From CAWFMO01 sp963817065 (GTDB lineage: Bacteria > Actinomycetota > Thermoleophilia > Solirubrobacterales > 70-9), in NCBI GenBank assembly GCA_963817065.1, contig CAWFMO010000002.1:496001-560000 (forward strand): 64,000 nucleotides of DNA, read 5' to 3'. The number at the start of each line of letters is the position of its first letter. Position 1 is the first letter of the stretch. Under the pieces are notes generated by a model. The model saw only the letters and a list, made by a program, of their open reading frames with translations. It was not told the origin of the DNA and searched no databases. Positions 29,776 through 39,005 of this stretch are shown here, piece by piece. The translations under genes were made by a program, and so were the position numbers.

Positions 29776-30327
29776 CTAGCGCTTCTTGCGGCATTTGCCC
29801 TTGCGCAGCTTCTGCCCCTTCTTGCACTTGAGCTGGACGCTGACCGGGTTCGACGTGCTCGCCCAGGCAACGTCCGTCACCACGCCCGGACAGAGCCCTC
29901 CGGGCGTCAGAGGGGGCGGACTACAGAAGGTCTCGGTGCCGCTGGCGGTCAGGGTGTGGGTTTGCGTCGTGCCGCCGCGCCCGTCGACGACGAACGGGTA
30001 GGTGCAGGTGAAGGTGCGGACGGCGAAGTTGAAATCGGGCGTCGTCGGCGCGGTGATGCAGGTGCTGCCGGCCTTGCCGTCGATCGGGCCGTCGAGGGAG
30101 TCGATCATGTGGTTGATGCTGCCGTGGTCGGCGCCGGAACTGGCGGTGATCGTGAGCGTGAAGTTGACCGTCGTGCCGTTCTTGACCAGCGACTGGTCGG
30201 CGCTCAGGGCCACGGTCGGGGCGGCGCCGGCCGAGGCGGGAGCGACGGCTGCGAGTGCCGCGACCGCGGCGAGCGCAAGAACAGCCAGGGTCGATCCTCG
30301 ACGGGCGGTCAGCGCTTCTTGACGCAC
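29776..30327 (-). CDS. Secreted protein with basic Cys-bounded tail, paralogue 1
   Basis: The 183-residue product (GTG at 30327, overlapping the upstream gene's end) has a signal peptide and a beta-rich domain (VALSADQSLVKNGTTVNFTLT) with four or more cysteines, then the tail CKKGQKLRKGKCRKKR. It is a clear paralogue of the gene before it. It resembles a single Ig-like or bacterial surface beta domain; no named family is recognised. The pair sits where infA is normally found. Confidence 0.75.
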   Translation of the reverse strand: MRQEALTARRGSTLAVLALAAVAALAAVAPASAGAAPTVALSADQSLVKNGTTVNFTLTITASSGADHGSINHMIDSLDGPIDGKAGSTCITAPTTPDFNFAVRTFTCTYPFVVDGRGGTTQTHTLTASGTETFCSPPPLTPGGLCPGVVTDVAWASTSNPVSVQLKCKKGQKLRKGKCRKKR

Positions 30328-30830
30328 TTGCCCTTGCGCAGCTTCTGGTTCTTCTTGCAGATCCGCACGTCGACGGCGTTCGAGGGGGTCGCGAATCCGA
30401 GGCTCGTCGGAGGCGGAACCGGCGGGCACGGGCCTCCCGGGGTGAGCGGCGGGGCGCCGCAGGTGTCCTCGACCCCGATCGCGGTCAGTGTGTGGCTCTG
30501 GAGCGAGCCCGGCCGGCCCGCGACCTTGCCCGAGTAGACGCAGGTGAAGGAGCGCACCGTGGGGGTGAAGTCGGGGCCGGAGGAGGTGATGCAGGTGGGT
30601 TGGCCATCGACGGTGCCGAAGATCGAATCGGAGATGTTGTTGATGCCGCCGTCGTGGGCGGTCGCTGTCGCGCTGATCACCGCGGTGAAGTTGACGGTCG
30701 AGCCGTTCTTCACCGCCGCCTTGTCAGCGCTCAGGGTCACGGTCACGGCGCCGGCCGCTGCCGGAATCGCAGCCGCGAGCAGGGTCCCCAGGACCGCTGC
30801 CAGAACTCCCTTGCGAATCGCACCCCTCAT
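30309..30830 (-). CDS. Secreted protein with basic Cys-bounded tail, paralogue 2
   Basis: The 173-residue product has a signal peptide (about residues 1-28) and the same beta domain as its neighbour (VTLSADKAAVKNGSTVNFTAV, SFTCVYSGK, PPLTPGGPCPP). It ends CKKNQKLRKGKCVKKR. The start ATG at 30830 lies 41 bases after map. A tandem duplication is likely. Confidence 0.77.
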   Translation of the reverse strand: MRGAIRKGVLAAVLGTLLAAAIPAAAGAVTVTLSADKAAVKNGSTVNFTAVISATATAHDGGINNISDSIFGTVDGQPTCITSSGPDFTPTVRSFTCVYSGKVAGRPGSLQSHTLTAIGVEDTCGAPPLTPGGPCPPVPPPTSLGFATPSNAVDVRICKKNQKLRKGKCVKKR

Positions 30831-30871
30831 ACGCCCGTAACGCTACCAGCTACGACGGTGAGGGAGGGCGA

Positions 30872-31642
30872 TCAGGTCTCGTGCCAGGGCGTGAGGATCC
30901 GCGGACCCTCGGCCGTGATCGCGATCGTGAACTCGAAATGCGCCGCGAGCGAGTCGTCCTTGGAGTACACGGCCCAGCCGTCGTCCCCCATCCGCACGTG
31001 CTCGGTGCCGGCGTTGACCATCGGCTCGATCGCGAACACCATCCCCTCCTCGAGCTCGGGGCCCTTGCCCGGCTCGCCGTAGTTGGGGATCTGCGGGTCC
31101 TCGTGCATCGAGCGCCCGACCCCGTGGCCGACGAGCGTGCGGATGATCGAGAAGCCGTCCTCCTCGACCCGGCGCTGGACCGCGGAGGAGACGTCGCCGA
31201 GCCGGTTCCCGGCCCGCATCTGCTCGGTCGCGGCGAGCAGCGACCCCTTGGTCGTCTCGAGCAGCCGGGCGGCGTCGGCGCTCGGCGCGCCGACGGGGAC
31301 GGTGAGCGCCGCGTCGGCGACCCAGCCGCCGTACGTGACCCCGACGTCGATCGAGAGGATGTCGCCGCGCTGGAGCTCGTAGGGGCCCGGGATCCCATGG
31401 ACGACCATGTGGTTGGGCGAGGCGCAGATCGAGCCGGGGAAGCCACGGTAGCCCTTGAACGAGGGCTCGGCGCCCTGCGAGCGGATGAAGCGCTCGGCGG
31501 CCTCGTCGAGCTCCTTGGTCGTGACGCCCGGGCGGACCTTGGCCTCGAGCAGTTTCAGGCAGCGCGCCTGGATCGCCCCCGCAGCCGCCATCTCCTCGAC
31601 CTGAGCCGGCGTCTTGCGGATGATCCCGCCCTGGTACATCAC
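30872..31642 (-). CDS. map: Methionine aminopeptidase, type I
   Basis: The 256-residue enzyme removes the first Met of new proteins. Metal ligands are visible in DVGVTYGGWVADAA (two Asp), GHGVGRSMHEDP (His), EEGMVFAIEPM (Glu) and HFEFTIAIT (Glu). The frame starts at GTG 31642 directly after the adk stop, with ATG as the next codon. It belongs to the secY-adk-map unit. Confidence 0.96.
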   Translation of the reverse strand: MMYQGGIIRKTPAQVEEMAAAGAIQARCLKLLEAKVRPGVTTKELDEAAERFIRSQGAEPSFKGYRGFPGSICASPNHMVVHGIPGPYELQRGDILSIDVGVTYGGWVADAALTVPVGAPSADAARLLETTKGSLLAATEQMRAGNRLGDVSSAVQRRVEEDGFSIIRTLVGHGVGRSMHEDPQIPNYGEPGKGPELEEGMVFAIEPMVNAGTEHVRMGDDGWAVYSKDDSLAAHFEFTIAITAEGPRILTPWHET

Positions 31643-32317
31643 CTAGACCTCGTCCTCCTTGCGCAGCGTCGCGATCACACCGTGGATGCTCTCCTCGACC
31701 TCCGAGGGAGGCTCGCTGCCGTCGACGCGCTGGAGGATCCCCTTCGCGTCGTAGTGGTCGACCAGCGGCGCGGTCTTCTCGTTGTACTGGACGAGCCGGT
31801 TGCGGATCACCTCGGGCTTGTCGTCGTCGCGGATGACGAGCTCGCCGCCGCAGACGTCGCAGACACCCTCCTTCTCGGGCGGGTTCGAGTCGACGTGGAA
31901 GACGTGGCCGTTCTTGGAGCATGTGCGCCGCCCGCCGAGCCGCTTGACGACCTCCTCCTCGGGGACGTCGATCAGGATCACGCCGGTCAGGTCCCGACCG
32001 AGCTTCTTCATCTCGGCGTCGAGCGCCTCGGCCTGGCCGATCGTGCGCGGGAAACCGTCGAGGATGAAGCCGTCTGACGCCTCGTCGGTCTCGACGCGAT
32101 CGGCGATCAGGCCGATGATCACCTCGTCGGGGACCAGGTCGCCGGCGTCCATGTAGCTCTTCGCCTTCTCGCCGAGCTCGCTGCCCTCCTTGACCGCGGC
32201 GCGGAGAATGTCGCCGGTCGCGTAGTAGGGGAGGCGGAAGTCCTCCTGGAGGCGCTCGCCCTGTGTCCCCTTGCCGCTTCCGGGGGGGCCGAGGAGGATC
32301 AGATTGAGCTCAGGCAC
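31643..32317 (-). CDS. adk: Adenylate kinase
   Basis: The 224-residue enzyme interconverts AMP, ADP and ATP. It has the P-loop GPPGSGKGTQ and the long LID. The LID metal site is altered: the first pair is Cys-x4-His (TCSKNGH) instead of Cys-x2-Cys, while CDVC remains. GTG at 32317 is the start. It follows secY by 9 bases. Confidence 0.96.
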   Translation of the reverse strand: MPELNLILLGPPGSGKGTQGERLQEDFRLPYYATGDILRAAVKEGSELGEKAKSYMDAGDLVPDEVIIGLIADRVETDEASDGFILDGFPRTIGQAEALDAEMKKLGRDLTGVILIDVPEEEVVKRLGGRRTCSKNGHVFHVDSNPPEKEGVCDVCGGELVIRDDDKPEVIRNRLVQYNEKTAPLVDHYDAKGILQRVDGSEPPSEVEESIHGVIATLRKEDEV

Positions 32318-32326
32318 CCGGGGTGC

Positions 32327-33598
32327 CTACTTCAGGAAGCCCTCGTAGTTGCGCATCATCAGCTGCGCTTCGAGCTGTTTGACGGTGTCCAGAGCCACTC
32401 CGACCACGATCAGGATCGAGGTGCCGCCGAAGAAGAAGTTGGCCGACGTCTGGTTGATCAGGATCGTCGGCAGCGCGGCGACGGCGCCCAGGTAGAGCGC
32501 CCCCGGGAAGGTCAGCCGCGAGAGGATCCGGTCGAGGTATTCGGCGGTCGGGCGGCCCGGTCTGACGCCGGGGATGAACCCGCCGTGCTGCTTGAGGTTG
32601 TCCGCCTGATCGACCGGGTTGAAGGTGACCGCGGTATAGAAGTACGTGAAGACGATGATGAAGAAGACCTCGCCCGCCACGTAGGCCCAGCTGTTGGGGC
32701 CGAAGAAGGCCGCGAAGTCGAGCGCCGCGGGGGTGTTGAGGAGCTGGCCGATCGTCGGCGGGAAGGCCATGATCGAGGCCGCGAAGATCACCGGGATCAC
32801 CCCGGCCATGTTGACCCGCAGCGGCAGGTAGGTCGAGCCGCCGGCCGTCATCTTGCGGCCGACCACGCGTTTCGCGTACTGCACGGGTATTCGCCGTTGG
32901 CCCTCCTGGACGAAGACGATCGCGACGATCACCGCGAGCGCGACGAACGGCATCAGGACGACGAAAACCTGGTCGGGGTTGGTCCACCATTTCTGGATCC
33001 CGGGCACCAGACCGGCGGTGATCGAGGCGAAGATCATCAGCGAGATCCCGTTGCCGATCCCGCGCTGGGTTATCAGCTCGCCCATCCACATCAAAAGCGT
33101 GCAGCCCGCGGTCAGGCAGATCACGATCAGGAAGGTCTTGGCGAAGGTGAGCTCGCCGACGACGCTGGTCCCGGCCTGGTTCTGGAAGGAGCGGAAGAGG
33201 AAGACGTAGCCGATCGACTGGCCGAAGGCGAGGAAGACGGTCAGGTAGCGCGTGTACTGGGTGATCTTCTGCTGGCCGACCTCGCCCTCCTTCTGGAGCT
33301 TCTCGAGCGAGGGCACGACCACCGTCAGCAGCTGGAGGATGATCGAGGCGGTGATGTAGGGCATGATCCCGAGCGCGAAGAGGCTCAATCGCGAGAGGCT
33401 GCCGCCGGAGAAGAGGTTGAGGAAGCCGAGAATGTTGGAGCCCGAGAAGTTGTCCTCGATGTCCTTGACCGTGTCGATGTCGACGCCGGGCGAGGGGATG
33501 TAGGCGCCGAGGCGGTAGATCGCGAGGATCGCCGCGGTGAACAGCAGCTTGCGCCGGATGTCCGGCACCGAGAAGGAGTTGGCGATCGTTCGGATCAA
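32327..33598 (-). CDS. secY: Protein translocase subunit SecY
   Basis: The 423-residue channel protein has ten membrane helices. The plug region (PGVDIDTVKDIEDNFSGSNILGFLNLFSGG) and the cytosolic loop VQEGQRRIPVQYAKRVVG are typical. It overlaps the rplO stop by 4 bases, so it is coupled to the spc operon. Confidence 0.97.
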   Translation of the reverse strand: MIRTIANSFSVPDIRRKLLFTAAILAIYRLGAYIPSPGVDIDTVKDIEDNFSGSNILGFLNLFSGGSLSRLSLFALGIMPYITASIILQLLTVVVPSLEKLQKEGEVGQQKITQYTRYLTVFLAFGQSIGYVFLFRSFQNQAGTSVVGELTFAKTFLIVICLTAGCTLLMWMGELITQRGIGNGISLMIFASITAGLVPGIQKWWTNPDQVFVVLMPFVALAVIVAIVFVQEGQRRIPVQYAKRVVGRKMTAGGSTYLPLRVNMAGVIPVIFAASIMAFPPTIGQLLNTPAALDFAAFFGPNSWAYVAGEVFFIIVFTYFYTAVTFNPVDQADNLKQHGGFIPGVRPGRPTAEYLDRILSRLTFPGALYLGAVAALPTILINQTSANFFFGGTSILIVVGVALDTVKQLEAQLMMRNYEGFLK

Positions 33599-34179
33599 GA
33601 CGCGGGCTCCTCGGCCTTAGATGCGGGTGCCGCCTCGGCGGGGGGTGACTTCACCTCAAGAGTCTCGCAACTGCCGCCGGCCGCCTCGATCTTCTGCTTC
33701 GCGGCGGCGCTGAATCCGTGCGCCTTGACCGTGAGCTTCTTCGAGACCTCGCCCGTGCCGAGGATCTTGACCGGGTGCTTGCGCTTCGCCAGCCCGGCGT
33801 CGCGCAGGGACTCGGGGGTCACCTCGGCGTCGGCCTTGAAGCGCTCGTCGAGATCGCCGACGTTGACCGGCTGGGTCCGGGTGCGGAACTTCTCGAACGG
33901 CATCGACATCTTGCGGTGCGGCCCGCGCAGCTTGCGCATCCGCATGTGGATCGGGTTCTGGCCGCCCTCGTAGCCGACCTTGCTCTTGCTCCCGGAGCGC
34001 GCCCCGGCGCCCTTGTGGCCGCGGCCCGAGGTCTTGCCGAAGCCCGACCCCTCGCCGCGCCCGACGCGCTTGCGCGGCTTGCGCGACCCGGGCTTGGGCT
34101 TGATCGAGTGCAGGCCGATGTCGGCGGCGTCGCGGTTGCGCGCCCCCTTCTTCCCGCCGCCCTTGTCCTGGGGGCTCAT
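33595..34179 (-). CDS. rplO: Ribosomal protein L15 with C-terminal extension
   Basis: L15 is recognised by KPKPGSRKPRKRVGRGEGSGFGKTSGRGHKG and AKQKIEAAGGSCE. At 194 residues it is longer than the usual 145-150: the start has about 20 extra residues ([19 protein letters not shown]) and the end adds a short acidic Ala/Pro/Glu tail. ATG overlaps the rpmD stop. Confidence 0.96.
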   Translation of the reverse strand: MSPQDKGGGKKGARNRDAADIGLHSIKPKPGSRKPRKRVGRGEGSGFGKTSGRGHKGAGARSGSKSKVGYEGGQNPIHMRMRKLRGPHRKMSMPFEKFRTRTQPVNVGDLDERFKADAEVTPESLRDAGLAKRKHPVKILGTGEVSKKLTVKAHGFSAAAKQKIEAAGGSCETLEVKSPPAEAAPASKAEEPAS

Positions 34180-34352
34180 TTGCCGACCTCGATCAGGTGG
34201 TCGACGACGCGCAGCATGCCCTGGAGCTGGGGGCTGTCCTTGTGCTCGGCGGTGGCGCCGATCCGGCCCAGCTTCAGGCTGCGCAGGGTGTCGCGCTGGG
34301 TCACGGTCGCGCCGTTGGACGAGCGGACCTGCTTCAGGCTCAGATCAGCCAC
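34176..34352 (-). CDS. rpmD: Ribosomal protein L30
   Basis: The 58-residue L30 starts at GTG 34352 and reads [20 protein letters not shown], then [14 protein letters not shown] and [13 protein letters not shown]. It overlaps rpsE by 8 bases and rplO by 4 (ATGA). The order rpsE-rpmD-rplO is the standard spc order. Confidence 0.93.
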   Translation of the reverse strand: MADLSLKQVRSSNGATVTQRDTLRSLKLGRIGATAEHKDSPQLQGMLRVVDHLIEVGK

Positions 34353-35187
34353 CGCTCGGCTCCTCGCTGGGCGGAGCCGGCTCCTCGGCGGGCTTCTCCT
34401 CGGCCGCCGCCTCGGGCGCGGTCGCCTCGGGCGCCGGTGCTTCGGGGGCGGGCGCCTCAGCCGGCTCGGCCGCGGGCGGCTCGGCCGGGGTCGGCGCAGC
34501 CGCGGGCGGCTCGGTTGAAGCCGGCTCGGGTGAAGTCTGTTCCGGGGCCGCCTCGGCGTCAGCGGTGCCGGCGTCCTGGGGCTTCGCCTCCTCGGCGCCC
34601 GGCTCCGGGGCTCCGACGGGGACCGGCTTCGGGGTCACGTCTTCGATCACCTCGGCCTTGCCGTTGCCCTCGTCGGGGCCGATCCCGAGCACCTCGCGGA
34701 CCGACAGCCCGCGCAGCTCGGCGACGTCCTCGGGGCGGCGCAGCGAGTGCAGGCCCTGCATCGTCGCCTTGACGAGGTTGATCGGGTTCTGGGTTCCGAT
34801 GCTCTTGGTCAGCACGTCGCGGATCCCGCCGAGCTCGAGCACCGCGCGCACGCCGCCGCCGGCGATCACGCCGGTACCGGGGCTCGCCGGGCGCAGGACG
34901 ACGTGCCCGGCTCCGAAGCGCCCGATCACGCGGTGGGTGATCGTCTGGCCGTACTTCGGGATCCGGATCAGGTCCTTGCGGGCGTTCTCGACCGCCTTCT
35001 GGATCGCGAGCGGGACCTCACGGGCCTTGCCGTAGCCGATCCCGACCACGGAGTCCTCGTCGCCGACCGCGACCAGGGCGGTGAACGAGAACCGGCGGCC
35101 GCCCTTGACGACCTTGGCGACGCGGTTGATCTCGATCACCCGCTCCTGGAGGTCGAGGCCCTTGGCGTTTACTGGTTCGACAGTCAT
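34345..35187 (-). CDS. rpsE: Ribosomal protein S5 with long acidic C-terminal tail
   Basis: The first 170 or so residues are a normal S5 ([36 protein letters not shown]). After that come about 105 residues of low-complexity Ala/Pro/Glu sequence ([22 protein letters not shown]), nearly doubling the protein. I prefer ATG at 35187; TTG at 35199 is also in frame. No clear ribosome-binding site is seen. The tail would project from the ribosome. Confidence 0.95.
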   Translation of the reverse strand: MTVEPVNAKGLDLQERVIEINRVAKVVKGGRRFSFTALVAVGDEDSVVGIGYGKAREVPLAIQKAVENARKDLIRIPKYGQTITHRVIGRFGAGHVVLRPASPGTGVIAGGGVRAVLELGGIRDVLTKSIGTQNPINLVKATMQGLHSLRRPEDVAELRGLSVREVLGIGPDEGNGKAEVIEDVTPKPVPVGAPEPGAEEAKPQDAGTADAEAAPEQTSPEPASTEPPAAAPTPAEPPAAEPAEAPAPEAPAPEATAPEAAAEEKPAEEPAPPSEEPSGG

Positions 35188-35224
35188 CGAACCGGGCAAG
35201 GTAGCGGAGTCGAGTGGGCGGCCA

Positions 35225-35578
35225 TCAGAACTTCAACCCGCCCTCGCGCGCGCCCTCGGCAAGCGCCTTGACGCGGCCGTGGTAGCGGTAGCCGCCGCGG
35301 TCGAAGATGCAGGCGGAGATCCCGGCCTCGGACGCGCGCTTGGCGAGCGTCTCGCCGGCCTTCTTGGCCTGCTCGGTGCGGTCGAGCTCGCGGAGCTCGG
35401 GCTCGGTCCAGGTCACGGCGGCGAGCGTCTTCCCGGCGTCGTCGTCGATCAGCTGCGCGAAGACGCCGCGGTTCGACCTGAACACCGAAAGGCGGGGTCG
35501 GTCGGCCGAGCCGCGGACCTTGGCCCGCACGCGGCGGCGGCGGCGAAGCCGCTTCTGGGGCTTGGTCGCCACGGTCAT
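35225..35578 (-). CDS. rplR: Ribosomal protein L18
   Basis: The 117-residue L18 has a basic N-terminus and the block [20 protein letters not shown]. It overlaps the rplF stop by 4 bases (ATGA). Confidence 0.97.
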   Translation of the reverse strand: MTVATKPQKRLRRRRRVRAKVRGSADRPRLSVFRSNRGVFAQLIDDDAGKTLAAVTWTEPELRELDRTEQAKKAGETLAKRASEAGISACIFDRGGYRYHGRVKALAEGAREGGLKF

Positions 35579-36108
35579 GCGCGCTTACCGACCTTCCTCG
35601 AGACCTGCTCGCCGGCGTAGCGCACGCCCTTGCCCTTGTAGGGCTCGGGTGGGCGAAGCTTGCGGATCCGGGCGGCGACCTCGCCGACGAGCTGCTTGTC
35701 GATCCCCCGCACGACGACCTCGGTCGGCTGCGGGACCTCGAAATCGATTCCGTCGGGGGCCTCGACCGCGACCGGGTGCGAGAACCCGAGCGCGAGCTCG
35801 AGGTTCTTGCCCTTGAGCTGGGCGCGGTAGCCGACGCCCTGGATCTCGAGCCGCTTCTCGAAGCCCTCGGTCACCCCGGCGACCATGTTCGCGATCAGGC
35901 TCCGCGTCAAGCCGTGCAGGGCGCGGTGCTCGCCGCGGTCGGTCGGGCGCTCGACGGTCACCGTCGCGTCGGACTGGCTCACCTTCATGTCCGCGGAGAC
36001 GACCTGGGTCAGCTCGCCCTTCGGGCCCTTGACCACGACCTCGCCCGGGCTCGCCTCGAGGTTGACCCCGTCGGGCAGCTCGATCGGCATTTTTCCAATC
36101 CGAGACAT
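35575..36108 (-). CDS. rplF: Ribosomal protein L6
   Basis: The 177-residue L6 starts [15 protein letters not shown] and ends with the conserved [16 protein letters not shown] block. It lies 5 bases after rpsH. Confidence 0.97.
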   Translation of the reverse strand: MSRIGKMPIELPDGVNLEASPGEVVVKGPKGELTQVVSADMKVSQSDATVTVERPTDRGEHRALHGLTRSLIANMVAGVTEGFEKRLEIQGVGYRAQLKGKNLELALGFSHPVAVEAPDGIDFEVPQPTEVVVRGIDKQLVGEVAARIRKLRPPEPYKGKGVRYAGEQVSRKVGKRA

Positions 36109-36113
36109 CTAGA

Positions 36114-36509
36114 TCACCAGACGTAGGCGACGACCTCGCCGCCGACGCCCTTGCGCTTGGCGTCGTGGCCGGTCATCACCCCTGAGGAGGTCGAGACGAT
36201 CGCGGTGCCCATGCCGCCCTGGACGCGCGGGATCTCGGTCCGGTCGACGTAGCGACGGCGGCCGGGCCTCGAGACGCGCTGGATCCCATGGATCACCGGG
36301 TCGCGGCCCTCCGTGTACTTGAGCCTCAGCTTGATCACCTCGCCGACGCGGCCGGGCTCGACCGCGAAGTCGTTGATGTAGCCCTGCTCGACGAGGATCC
36401 GCGAGAGCTCGCGCTTCAATCCCGAAGCGGGGATCAGGACGTCGTCGTGCCCCTGCGCGAGAGCGTTGCGCAGGCGGGTCAGGTAGTCGGATACGGGGTC
36501 GGTCAGCAT
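36114..36509 (-). CDS. rpsH: Ribosomal protein S8
   Basis: The 131-residue S8 starts MLTDPVSDYLTRLRNAL and ends with GIAIVSTSSGVMT-like GTAIVSTSSGVMTGHDAKRK. It follows rpsN by 10 bases. S8 is the usual spc-operon repressor; no operator structure could be confirmed. Confidence 0.97.
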   Translation of the reverse strand: MLTDPVSDYLTRLRNALAQGHDDVLIPASGLKRELSRILVEQGYINDFAVEPGRVGEVIKLRLKYTEGRDPVIHGIQRVSRPGRRRYVDRTEIPRVQGGMGTAIVSTSSGVMTGHDAKRKGVGGEVVAYVW

Positions 36510-36519
36510 CTGTCTTCCT

Positions 36520-36705
36520 CTACCAGCTCGACTTGGTCATACCCGGCACGTAGCCGTTGTGGGCAGCCTCGCGGAGGCAGATCCGGCAGAGGCCGAACTT
36601 GCGGTAGTAGGCGCGCGAGCGCCCGCACCGCCGGCAGCGGTTGTAGTCGCGGACCTTGTACTTGGACTTGCGCTGCTGGCGAACCTTCTGTGAAGTCTTG
36701 GCCAT
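36520..36705 (-). CDS. rpsN: Ribosomal protein S14, zinc type
   Basis: The 61-residue short S14 carries [20 protein letters not shown], two CxxC pairs that bind zinc. The short form is usual in this operon position. Confidence 0.97.
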   Translation of the reverse strand: MAKTSQKVRQQRKSKYKVRDYNRCRRCGRSRAYYRKFGLCRICLREAAHNGYVPGMTKSSW

Positions 36706-36714
36706 ACGGTTTCC

Positions 36715-37563
36715 TTACTCCTTGTCTGAGGCGCCCTCGGCGCCCTCGTCCTTCGGTTTCTCGGCGCCGTCTCCGCCGCCCTCTGACGCCTCGGCTTCGC
36801 CCTCGGCGCCCTCGGCGCCCTCTTCGCCCTCCTCGTCCTCGCGGACCGGCTTCTCGTAGGCCTCGGGGTTCTCCTCCTTGAGCTGTTCGAGCGCCGCGGC
36901 CTCGGCCTCGGCGCGCTCGCGCGCCTCCTCGTGGCGGCGCTCCTCTTCCTCGGCGGCCTCCTTGTCCTCTTCGCCCGGGCGGCCGCCCTCGGCGAACGGC
37001 ATCCCGAGCGCCGTGAGCAGCGCGAACGCCTCCACGTCGGTCGGGGCGGTGGTCGTGATCGTGACGTCGAGCCCTCGGACCTGGTCGATCGAGTCGTAGT
37101 CGATCTCGGGGAAGATCAGCTGCTCGCGGATCCCGATCGAGTAGTTGCCGCGGCCGTCGAACGATCGCGGGTTGAGGCCGCGGAAGTCGCGGATCCGCGG
37201 GATCGCGATCGAGGTCAGGCGGTCGAGGAACTCCCACATCCGCGCGCGGCGGAGCGTGACCGCGACGCCGATCGGGTTGCCTTCGCGAACCTTGAACGAC
37301 GCGACCGACTTCTTGGCGCGCCGGACGTTGGGCCGCTGGCCGGCGATCGTCGCCATCTGCTCGATCGCCGCCTCGAGGATCTGGGACGAGGTCTGGGCCT
37401 CGCCGACCCCCATGTTGAGGGTGATCTTCTGCAAGGTCGGTGCGCGCATCGGGCTCGAGTAGCCGAAGCGCTCGATCAGCTGCGGGCGGATCTCGTTCTC
37501 GTAGGTCTCGCGCAGCCGCGGCGGCGGGGCCGCCTGCTGTGCCTGTTGGGTCGCCGCTTCCAT
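36715..37563 (-). CDS. rplE: Ribosomal protein L5 with long acidic C-terminal tail
   Basis: Residues to about 185 are L5 ([30 protein letters not shown]). The remaining 95 or so residues are charged: first a predicted coiled-coil ([20 protein letters not shown]), then an acidic Glu/Gly/Ala stretch. Typical L5 is near 180 residues. The rplX stop touches the start at 37563. Confidence 0.96.
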   Translation of the reverse strand: MEAATQQAQQAAPPPRLRETYENEIRPQLIERFGYSSPMRAPTLQKITLNMGVGEAQTSSQILEAAIEQMATIAGQRPNVRRAKKSVASFKVREGNPIGVAVTLRRARMWEFLDRLTSIAIPRIRDFRGLNPRSFDGRGNYSIGIREQLIFPEIDYDSIDQVRGLDVTITTTAPTDVEAFALLTALGMPFAEGGRPGEEDKEAAEEEERRHEEARERAEAEAAALEQLKEENPEAYEKPVREDEEGEEGAEGAEGEAEASEGGGDGAEKPKDEGAEGASDKE

Positions 37564-37901
37564 CAGTCGATCGCCTGGCCGCTCTTGGCGGCGATCCGCT
37601 TGCGCTTGCCGTCGGCGCCGCGCTCGACCTTGACCCGGGTCGGCTCGTTGGTCTGGGGGTCGACCAGCATCACGTTCGAAACGTCGATCGGCCCCTCCTT
37701 CTCGACGATCCCGCCGACCTCGCCGCCCTTCTGGGCGTCCTTGACCGAGCGCGGGCGCTGGTGGCGCTTGACGATGTTGAGCCCCTCGATGAAGACCTTG
37801 CGGCGCTTGGGGTCGGTGCGGATCACACGGCCCTTCTTGCCGCGGTCCTTGCCGCCGGTGACGACGACGTTGTCGTCCTTGCGGATCCTCATCGAAGACA
37901 T
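37563..37901 (-). CDS. rplX: Ribosomal protein L24
   Basis: The 112-residue L24 has the KOW motif [19 protein letters not shown] and [16 protein letters not shown]. It overlaps rplN and rplE by one base each. Confidence 0.97.
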   Translation of the reverse strand: MSSMRIRKDDNVVVTGGKDRGKKGRVIRTDPKRRKVFIEGLNIVKRHQRPRSVKDAQKGGEVGGIVEKEGPIDVSNVMLVDPQTNEPTRVKVERGADGKRKRIAAKSGQAID

Positions 37902-38269
37902 CAGAGGACCTCCGGGGCGAGCGAGACGATGCGCATGAAGTTGCGGTCGCGGAGCTCGCGGGCGACGGGGCCGAAGATCCGGGTGCCGCGCGGGGCGCCC
38001 GCAGGATCGATCAGCACGGCGGCGTTCTCGTCGAAGGCGATGTAGGTGCCGTCCTTGCGGCCGAGCTGCTTGACGGTGCGGACGACGACCGCCTCGACGA
38101 CCTCGCCCTTGCGAACGCCGCCCTGCGGGTTCGCCTGCTTGACGGTGGCCGTGATCACGTCGCCGATCCGCGCGTAGCGGCGGTGCGAGCCGCCCTTGAC
38201 GCGCACGCAGAGGATCTCGCGAGCGCCCGAGTTGTCGGCGACCTTGAGTCTCGATTCCTGCTGGATCAC
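37901..38269 (-). CDS. rplN: Ribosomal protein L14
   Basis: The 122-residue L14 is of exact family length, starting at GTG 38269 ([18 protein letters not shown]) and overlapping the rpsQ stop as GTGA. The longer open frame is a shadow of rpsQ. Confidence 0.97.
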   Translation of the reverse strand: MIQQESRLKVADNSGAREILCVRVKGGSHRRYARIGDVITATVKQANPQGGVRKGEVVEAVVVRTVKQLGRKDGTYIAFDENAAVLIDPAGAPRGTRIFGPVARELRDRNFMRIVSLAPEVL

Positions 38270-39000
38270 TTGGCCTTCTCCAGGATCTCGGTCAGCCGCC
38301 AGCGCTTCAGCTTCGAGAGCGGGCGGGTCTCGACGACCTGCACGAGGTCGCCCTCGGAGGCCTCGTTGCGCTCGTCGTGGGCGTGGAGGGTGCCCGACTG
38401 GCGGACGATCTTCTCGTAGGTGGGGTGGCGGCGGGCGACGTCGATCCGGACGGTGATCGTCTTGTCGGCCTTGTTCGAGACCACGGTCCCCTGGCGGATC
38501 TTGCGGTCGACGGCCTCGCGTTCGGCGGGCGGGGTCGGCGTCCCCTTCTCGGTGCTCTTCGAGCGGCTGCGCTTGCGGTAGCGGCTGCGCTCGCCGATCG
38601 CCGCCTTGCGGCGCGCGACCCGCTCGGCGTCGCGCTCGGCGGGGTCGCGCTGCGGGCCGGCCTCGTGCGGCAGCTTCGAGCGCTCGAGCCGCGCCTTCGC
38701 CTTCCAATTCATGTCCTCGTCACCATCCACCGCCACCTCCTCGGCTGCGCCTGCGGGGGTATCGGGTGGCGTTGCATCCGCCGTGGGCTCCTTGTCAGCA
38801 GCCTCATCCTCGGCAGGGGCGTCTTCGGCCTCGGGGGCCTCATCCACCGCCATCTCCTCGGCTTCGCCTGCGGGGGTATCGGGTGGCGACGCATCCGCCG
38901 TGGGCTCCTTGGAAGCAGCCTCCTCGGCGGGAGCGGCCTCGGGGGCCTTCTCGGCCTGGTCCTTCTCTTCTGTGTTGTCGTTCTTCTCTTCGTCTGCCAT
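38266..39000 (-). CDS. rpsQ: Ribosomal protein S17 with a 160-residue acidic N-terminal extension
   Basis: The last 80 residues are S17 ([40 protein letters not shown]). In front are about 95 acidic residues, including two copies of a repeat ([19 protein letters not shown] and [19 protein letters not shown]), and then a basic Arg/Lys/Ser stretch. Normal S17 is 80-110 residues. The start ATG at 39000 is 5 bases after rpmC. A start at the internal ATG (MNWKAK, 38712) would remove the acidic part, but the frame and spacing support the long form. Confidence 0.92.
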   Translation of the reverse strand: MADEEKNDNTEEKDQAEKAPEAAPAEEAASKEPTADASPPDTPAGEAEEMAVDEAPEAEDAPAEDEAADKEPTADATPPDTPAGAAEEVAVDGDEDMNWKAKARLERSKLPHEAGPQRDPAERDAERVARRKAAIGERSRYRKRSRSKSTEKGTPTPPAEREAVDRKIRQGTVVSNKADKTITVRIDVARRHPTYEKIVRQSGTLHAHDERNEASEGDLVQVVETRPLSKLKRWRLTEILEKAK

Positions 39001-39005
39001 ATCGA

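Noticed and set aside
29592..29870. Minus-strand frame between rpmJ and the secreted genes as infA
   Set aside because: The translation (Arg/Ser/Ala-rich) has none of the IF-1 OB-fold residues.
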